From Pseudomonas monteilii NBRC 103158 = DSM 14164 (GTDB lineage: Bacteria > Pseudomonadota > Gammaproteobacteria > Pseudomonadales > Pseudomonadaceae), in assembly GCF_000730605.1 (NCBI RefSeq), contig NZ_BBIS01000024.1, positions 1 to 64,000 of the forward strand: 64,000 nt of DNA, given 5' to 3'. The position numbers and the translations under genes were made by a program. Below, piece by piece: positions 62,280 through 64,000 of this stretch. Under the pieces are notes generated by a model, which ran no database searches, was not told the origin of the DNA, and worked only from the letters and a program-made list of their open reading frames with translations. The number at the start of each line of letters is the position of its first letter. Position 1 is the stretch's first letter.

Positions 62280-62816
62280 ATGGCCATAAGCCCAAACGAG
62301 GCCGCCCACCGGGCGGCTTCCGACCGCGAACAGGTCACCTGGGTGGACGAAGCCGATCAGGTGCTTGGAGCGTTGCCCCGCGCCGAACTGCGCGAGCGGG
62401 GGTTGATCGGGCGTTGCACGTTCATTCTGCTGTTCAATAGCGCCGGTGAGTTGTGCGTGCACCGGCGGACCTTGAGCAAAGCGCTGTACCCGGGGTACTG
62501 GGATGTGGCGGCGGGCGGCATGGTGACAGCCGGTGAGGGTTATGCCGAATCGGCGGCGCGTGAGCTGGCCGAGGAGCTGGGGATTGAAGGGGTGGAGCTG
62601 CGGTTTCACGAGCGGTTCTATTTTGACCAGCCCGACAACCGGTTGTGGTGTGCGGTGTATTCGGCGGTATCGGATGCGCCGTTGCGCTTGCAGCCGGAAG
62701 AGGTGATCGAGGCGCGGTTCATTGGGCTTGAGCAGGCTGAGCAAGAGCGTCTGACCAAGCCCTATTGCCCCGACTCGTTGGCGGCTTTGCAGCGCTATAA
62801 AGCCAGCCTGGGATGA
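62280..62816 (+). CDS. Nudix hydrolase
   Basis: This 178-residue protein has a complete Nudix box, GGMVTAGEGYAESAARELAE followed by ELGIEG, the metal-binding catalytic motif of nucleoside-diphosphate-linked hydrolases. The N-terminal part (VHRRTLSKALYPGYWDVAAG) resembles the isopentenyl-diphosphate isomerase-like and YfcD-type Nudix group. The substrate is unknown. The ATG two bases after the DUF2333 stop codon is preferred over an upstream TTG. Confidence 0.9.
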   Translation: MAISPNEAAHRAASDREQVTWVDEADQVLGALPRAELRERGLIGRCTFILLFNSAGELCVHRRTLSKALYPGYWDVAAGGMVTAGEGYAESAARELAEELGIEGVELRFHERFYFDQPDNRLWCAVYSAVSDAPLRLQPEEVIEARFIGLEQAEQERLTKPYCPDSLAALQRYKASLG

Positions 62817-62889
62817 CGCAGGGGATCGCAAAGCGGTCCCAGTGTCGAATGGCGTCGCAAAACATTCGCAAAATGCCGCAATCCAGTAC

Positions 62890-62918
62890 TTAGCAATCGC
62901 CTTTTTTATCGTTACACT
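62890..62918 (+). promoter_or_regulatory. Possible sigma-70 promoter of the Sui1-like gene
   Basis: TTAGCA (62890-62895) and TACACT (62913-62918) are separated by 17 bases and resemble -35 and -10 elements. They lie about 125 bases upstream of the GTG start of the Sui1-like gene. Confidence 0.4.
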
Positions 62919-63044
62919 GCGCGCCCTTTTCGGGCTGTCGCAGGATCTTGCGGCAGTAGCGCCGCCCCTGCCAGAGTGGGGCTTCGCGGTCGGCCTCTAC
63001 CCCAAGGCACGACCAGTTTTTGTCCTCAGCACAGAGGAACAAAA

Positions 63045-63416
63045 GTGGCCAAGAAAGCTTCTTCCTTTTCCGCCCTTGGCGGTCTCGTGTACTCCACCGA
63101 TGCCGGTCGACACTGCCCCGACTGTGGCCAGCCGGTGGACGCCTGCATCTGCAAGCAGCAAATCATCCCCGAAGGCGACGGCATTGCCCGTGTGCGCCGT
63201 GAGAGCAAAGGCCGTGGGGGCAAGACCGTGACCACCGTCACCGGCGTGCCGCTGCCGCTCGACCAGCTCAAGGAGCTGGCGACCACGCTCAAGCGCCGCT
63301 GTGGTACCGGCGGCGCCCTGAAGGATGGGGTGATCGAGATTCAGGGCGATCATGTCGAGCTGTTGATCGGCGAGCTGACCAAACAGGGTTTCAAGGCGAA
63401 AAAGTCCGGCGGCTGA
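63045..63416 (+). CDS. Sui1/YciH-like translation initiation factor
   Basis: This 123-residue protein has an N-terminal CPDCGQPVDACIC metal-binding-like cluster and a SUI1 domain (GKTVTTVTGVPLPLDQLKEL, then LKRRCGTGGALKDGVIEIQG). Bacterial YciH proteins resemble eukaryotic eIF1 and are thought to affect start-codon fidelity. The start is GTG, preceded by GAGG, giving VAKKASSF. It lies between the Nudix gene and speA, as I recall for P. putida. Confidence 0.92.
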   Translation: MAKKASSFSALGGLVYSTDAGRHCPDCGQPVDACICKQQIIPEGDGIARVRRESKGRGGKTVTTVTGVPLPLDQLKELATTLKRRCGTGGALKDGVIEIQGDHVELLIGELTKQGFKAKKSGG

Positions 63417-63567
63417 GGCCATCGCGCGATTTTTTGCCCAGCGCTTTCTAAACTCGTTCCCGTGGTCAAGGTCTATGCCTGAGCACGGATGAATCGTCAT
63501 TTTCAGCTTTTACACTCGCTCCGCTGCCTGCGGGGCAGTGTCTTCGACTTATCTATAGGGGACTTGA

Positions 63568-64000
63568 ATGTCCGTACGACGCACACGCAAAGACGATGGT
63601 AGCCAATGGACCGTGGCCGACAGCCGCAGTGTTTATGGCATCCGCCATTGGGGCGCTGGTTATTTCGCCATCAATGAAGCCGGGCGCGTCGAAGTGCGCC
63701 CCAACGGCCCCAAGAGCGCGCCGATCGACCTGTTCGAACAGGTCGACGAACTGCGTCAGAGCGGCCTGTCGCTGCCCCTGTTGGTACGCTTCCCCGACAT
63801 TCTGCAGGACCGCGTTCGCCAGCTGACCGGCGCGTTCGACGCCAACATCGCGCGCCTGGAATACCAGAGCAAGTACACCGCGCTGTACCCGATCAAGGTC
63901 AACCAGCAAGAAGCGGTGGTGGAAAATATCATCGCCACGCAGAACGTTTCGATTGGCCTGGAAGCCGGCTCCAAGCCCGAGCTGCTGGCCGTGCTGGCAC
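63568..64000 (+). CDS. speA: Biosynthetic arginine decarboxylase, N-terminal part (cut by window edge)
   Basis: The first 144 codons of SpeA are present; the gene continues beyond the window. The enzyme decarboxylates arginine to agmatine in polyamine synthesis. It opens [20 protein letters not shown], and the pyridoxal-phosphate lysine lies in [11 protein letters not shown] (K110), typical of the Orn/Lys/Arg decarboxylase class with an alanine-racemase fold. An AGGGG site precedes the ATG. Confidence 0.93.
   Translation, partial: MSVRRTRKDDGSQWTVADSRSVYGIRHWGAGYFAINEAGRVEVRPNGPKSAPIDLFEQVDELRQSGLSLPLLVRFPDILQDRVRQLTGAFDANIARLEYQSKYTALYPIKVNQQEAVVENIIATQNVSIGLEAGSKPELLAVLA

Overview
The window is Pseudomonas chromosome, most likely the P. 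putida group, interrupted by one integrative and conjugative element (ICE). The left flank (1-6444) is an acetoin-catabolism cluster, acoX-acoA-acoB-acoC on the minus strand, with its divergent sigma-54 activator acoR. The right flank (52960-64000) carries accB-accC, aroQ, dsbD, a chemoreceptor, a two-receiver diguanylate cyclase, a DUF2333 protein, a Nudix hydrolase, a Sui1-like factor and the start of speA. From memory, acoR is followed directly by accC in P. putida KT2440, so I infer that the roughly 46.5 kb between them is inserted DNA. A 9-bp direct repeat, AATAAAAAA, marks both junctions (6445-6453 and 52951-52959). The right copy is the U-tract of the accC terminator.

The ICE has the gene order of the Tn4371 family. 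Reading leftwards from the right end, its backbone is: a tyrosine integrase; DUF932, ParB and DUF736; an XRE regulator, DUF2958, DUF2285 and an excisionase-like HTH protein; a RepA initiator next to three 18-bp iterons; ParA, a ribbon-helix-helix protein and DUF2840; the TraF peptidase and the MOBP-type relaxase TraI; and then, beyond a cargo block, a LysR regulator, an EexN lipoprotein, the coupling protein TraG, a CopG protein, the mating-pore genes trbB-C-D-E-J-K-L-F-G-I and DUF2274. Most backbone genes overlap by ATGA, which points to long translationally coupled operons.

Two cargo blocks are visible. Between the LysR gene and traI (20.6-29.9 kb) lie an RND efflux system (outer-membrane factor, TetR regulator, adaptor and pump), a SugE-type small multidrug transporter, a DUF3313 lipoprotein and a patatin-like lipoprotein. 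Between DUF932 and the integrase (42.9-51.6 kb) lies a more AT-rich block that reads as a defence island: an orphan RelB/DinJ antitoxin, a Shedu-type nuclease, an OLD-family ATPase/TOPRIM nuclease with a UvrD-like helicase (Gabija-like), an unrecognised 415-residue protein, and a DUF1016 PD-(D/E)XK nuclease whose start codon overlaps the integrase stop codon.

The main regulatory observations are a near-consensus -24/-12 promoter and a palindromic AcoR site, paired TetR operators, iterons with an AT-rich segment, an oriT-like hairpin beside traI, and a hairpin that would mask the integrase ribosome binding site. I saw no tRNA, rRNA, CRISPR array or transposase. Functions are assigned from motifs and recalled family knowledge only; no database search was possible.
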